From contig NZ_CP141059.1 in assembly GCF_034661235.1 (NCBI RefSeq), positions 3,533,501-3,597,500 on the forward strand: DNA of 64,000 nt, written 5' to 3'. The stretch comes from Nocardioides bizhenqiangii. GTDB taxonomy: Bacteria; Actinomycetota; Actinomycetes; Propionibacteriales; Nocardioidaceae. A program made the translations under genes and the position numbers. Within the stretch, counting starts at the first letter, position 1, and every line of letters begins with the position of its first letter. This document shows, one piece after another, positions 62,521 to 64,000 of the stretch. The notes below the pieces were generated by a model that was not told where the DNA came from, ran no database searches, and saw only the letters and a list, made by a program, of their open reading frames with translations.

Positions 62521-63734
62521 GCGGCCCGGCATCGACCGAGCGGCTCCGGCCCGCCCGGCTCGCCGTACCGGACGTGTTGCGGGTGGGCGCGTTCGGTCTG
62601 CGGACCCGGCCGATGCGCGCGTTCCTCTCCTCCCTCGGCATCGCCATCGGGATCTCGGCCATGGTGGCGGTCGTCGGGATCTCGTCGTCGTCCCGCGCCG
62701 ACCTGGACGCGCAGCTCGACGCACTCGGGACCAACCTGCTGACCGCGAACAACGGCAGCACCATGATCGGCGGGACGGCCGTGCTGCCGCTCGCCGCGGA
62801 GTCGATGGTTGAGCGGATCGCGCCGGTGGAAGACGTGTCGGCGACCGGTCGCGTGGCTGACGCCGACGTCTACCGGACCGACAAGATCCCGGCCGAGGAG
62901 ACGAACGGGGTGGTGGCCTACGCCGTCCGGACCGGGCTCCTGGCCACGACGAGCACGACCGTGGCACAGGGCACCTGGCTCAACGACGCGACCGCGAGAT
63001 ATCCGGCGGTCGTCCTCGGATCGCTCGCCGCGGAGCGGCTCGGCATCGGTGCGCCGGGCCCGGACACCCAGGTGCTGATCGGCGGGACGTACTTCACCGT
63101 CGTGGGGATCCTGGAGCCCTCTGCCCTCGCGCCCGAGCTCGACACCGCGGCGTTGACGGGGTGGCAGATCGCACGGAGCGAGCTCGGCTTCGACGGGCAC
63201 GCGACGACGCTCTACACCCGCGCCGCGGAGGACCAGGTGACGGCAGTGCAGGCCGTGCTCGCGGCGACCGCCAACCCGGCGGCTCCCAACGAGGTCGAGG
63301 TCTCCCAGCCCTCGGACGCGCTCGAGGCACAGCAGGCCGCTGACCAAGCCCTCACGGGTCTGCTCCTCGGTGTCGGTGCGGTGGCGCTGCTCGTCGGCGG
63401 CGTCGGGGTGGCGAACACGATGGTGATCTCTGTCCTCGAACGTCGGGCGGAGATCGGCCTGCGCCGGTCACTGGGGGCGACCCGTGGCCAGATCCGCACC
63501 CAGTTCCTCACCGAGTCGCTCCTACTGTCGTCGCTCGGCGGGCTGGCCGGCGCGGCGATCGGCACCGCCGTCACGTTCGGCTATGCGGCCACCCAGGCCT
63601 GGATCGCCGTCGTACCCATGTGGTCGGTGCTCGCCGGGCTGGCCGCCACCGTCGTGATCGGCGGGATCGCCGGGCTCTACCCGGCCGTTCGCGCATCCCG
63701 GCTCCCGCCCACCGAGGCGCTCGCTGCCCCGTGA
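62517..63734 (+). CDS. MacB-like ABC transporter permease
   Basis: 405 residues. First helix (about 35-55, FLSSLGIAIGISAMVAVVGI), a large extracytoplasmic MacB_PCD domain (about 60-270), then three helices with the FtsX domain: LLGVGAVALLVGGVGVANTMVISVLERRAEIGLRRSLGATRGQIRTQF (in pieces), and the final GLYPAVRASRLPPTEAL. Export of a peptide or lipid-like compound with the adaptor and lipoprotein is predicted. Controlled most likely by the divergent OmpR-type pair. Confidence 0.94.
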   Translation: MSGPASTERLRPARLAVPDVLRVGAFGLRTRPMRAFLSSLGIAIGISAMVAVVGISSSSRADLDAQLDALGTNLLTANNGSTMIGGTAVLPLAAESMVERIAPVEDVSATGRVADADVYRTDKIPAEETNGVVAYAVRTGLLATTSTTVAQGTWLNDATARYPAVVLGSLAAERLGIGAPGPDTQVLIGGTYFTVVGILEPSALAPELDTAALTGWQIARSELGFDGHATTLYTRAAEDQVTAVQAVLAATANPAAPNEVEVSQPSDALEAQQAADQALTGLLLGVGAVALLVGGVGVANTMVISVLERRAEIGLRRSLGATRGQIRTQFLTESLLLSSLGGLAGAAIGTAVTFGYAATQAWIAVVPMWSVLAGLAATVVIGGIAGLYPAVRASRLPPTEALAAP

Positions 63735-63743
63735 GCGCTGGCG

Positions 63744-64000
63744 TCAGGTCCGCAGCTCGTTGACCGCGATCCGCACGGTGACGGTGTCGCCGGCCATCCG
63801 GATCCGGCCGCGCAGGCCGGCGGAGAGCACCATCGGCAGCACCGACTGGCTGTCCGACGGCGCGGTGAGCACGATCTCCTCGGCGCCCTGCCTGCGTGCC
63901 ATCCGGGCGATGTCGGAGAGCAGACGGGTGCCGATGCCCCGCCGCTGCCAGGACGGGTCGACCCACATGTCCACCGGCCAGGGCTCGTCACCGGCGGCAC
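63744..64000 (-). CDS. GNAT family N-acetyltransferase, N-terminus beyond window edge
   Basis: The open frame runs from the right edge to a stop at 63744, giving the last 84 residues: DEPWPVDMWVDPSWQRRGIG and TRLLSDIARMARRQGAEEIVL form the acetyl-CoA motif (R/QxxGxG/A). The C-terminal part ends VRIAVNELRT. An internal GTG at 63974 could be mistaken for the start, but the frame stays open to the edge and keeps the GNAT fold. Converges with the exporter operon, 9 bases apart. Substrate unknown. Confidence 0.85.
   Translation of the reverse strand, partial: AAGDEPWPVDMWVDPSWQRRGIGTRLLSDIARMARRQGAEEIVLTAPSDSQSVLPMVLSAGLRGRIRMAGDTVTVRIAVNELRT

Overview
The window is high-GC actinobacterial chromosome, most like a Nocardioides or related Propionibacteriales/Nocardioidaceae genome. 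Support: coenzyme F420 genes (a fused FO synthase, an F420:NADPH reductase, an F420-dependent oxidoreductase), MmpL-type exporters, a guaA / choD / guaB3 / guaB arrangement recalling mycobacteria, SigE-family sigma factor, DUF5709 and DUF4126 proteins, many leaderless starts (a -10 element TAnnnT six bases before the start codon), and dispersed 'GGTCTCGATACG...CTACTCGACC' palindromic repeats. The genus is an inference; no rRNA or tRNA gene is present to fix it.

Layout. 1-6.5 kb: envelope-stress signalling (NarL-type regulator cut by the left edge, PspC-bearing histidine kinase, divergent PspC/LiaF-like membrane protein in an overlapping operon), then a SigE-family sigma factor with a membrane-anchored putative anti-sigma protein. 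6.5-15.6 kb: F420 genes npdG, an LLM-class oxidoreductase and fbiC, flanking two tandem MmpL exporters that share a duplicated 130-base leader. 15.6-20.9 kb: a GNAT enzyme and a xylose-type ABC importer (permease, ATPase, binding lipoprotein) facing a ROK regulator. 20.9-29.9 kb: small membrane proteins, a secreted EEP-fold hydrolase, a DUF1295 steroid-reductase-like membrane protein, LysR regulator divergent from fprA ferredoxin reductase, MscS channel, ohr/ohrR peroxide pair and a metal-receptor protein. 29.8-44.3 kb: guaA, cholesterol-oxidase-like choD, succinic-semialdehyde dehydrogenase, a phosphoesterase, and a lipid/steroid-like catabolic group (aldehyde dehydrogenase, unknown protein, APH-fold phosphotransferase, sulfotransferase, TetR, DUF1214 protein). 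44.3-46.9 kb: two overlapping coiled-coil genes resembling the FilP/Scy/DivIVA cytoskeleton group. 47-58 kb: dienelactone hydrolase-like protein, DHA2 exporter, guaB3, a Tat-exported FAD amine-oxidase-fold protein, guaB, zwf and cytochrome bd oxidase (cydA-cydB). 58-64 kb: OmpR/HK two-component pair divergent from a lipoprotein + adaptor + MacB-like ABC exporter operon, then a GNAT gene cut by the right edge.

The most notable non-genic structure is: (a) two copies of a covarying palindromic element placed exactly at translationally coupled gene junctions and translated as part of the proteins; (b) a 44-base perfect palindrome inside the fbiC linker; (c) a family of hairpins with fixed loop and changing stems; (d) three KstR-type palindromes (TnnAACnnGTTnnA); (e) a shared extracytoplasmic domain in a lipoprotein and in the SigE-linked membrane protein; and (f) the repeated TAnnnT-N6-start geometry at ten or more genes, which also settles several start codons. 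Genes are tightly packed and most same-strand neighbours overlap by 1-4 bases. The only gap above 300 bases is 31428-31801, upstream of guaA, which holds two repeat hairpins, a terminator and one further hairpin.
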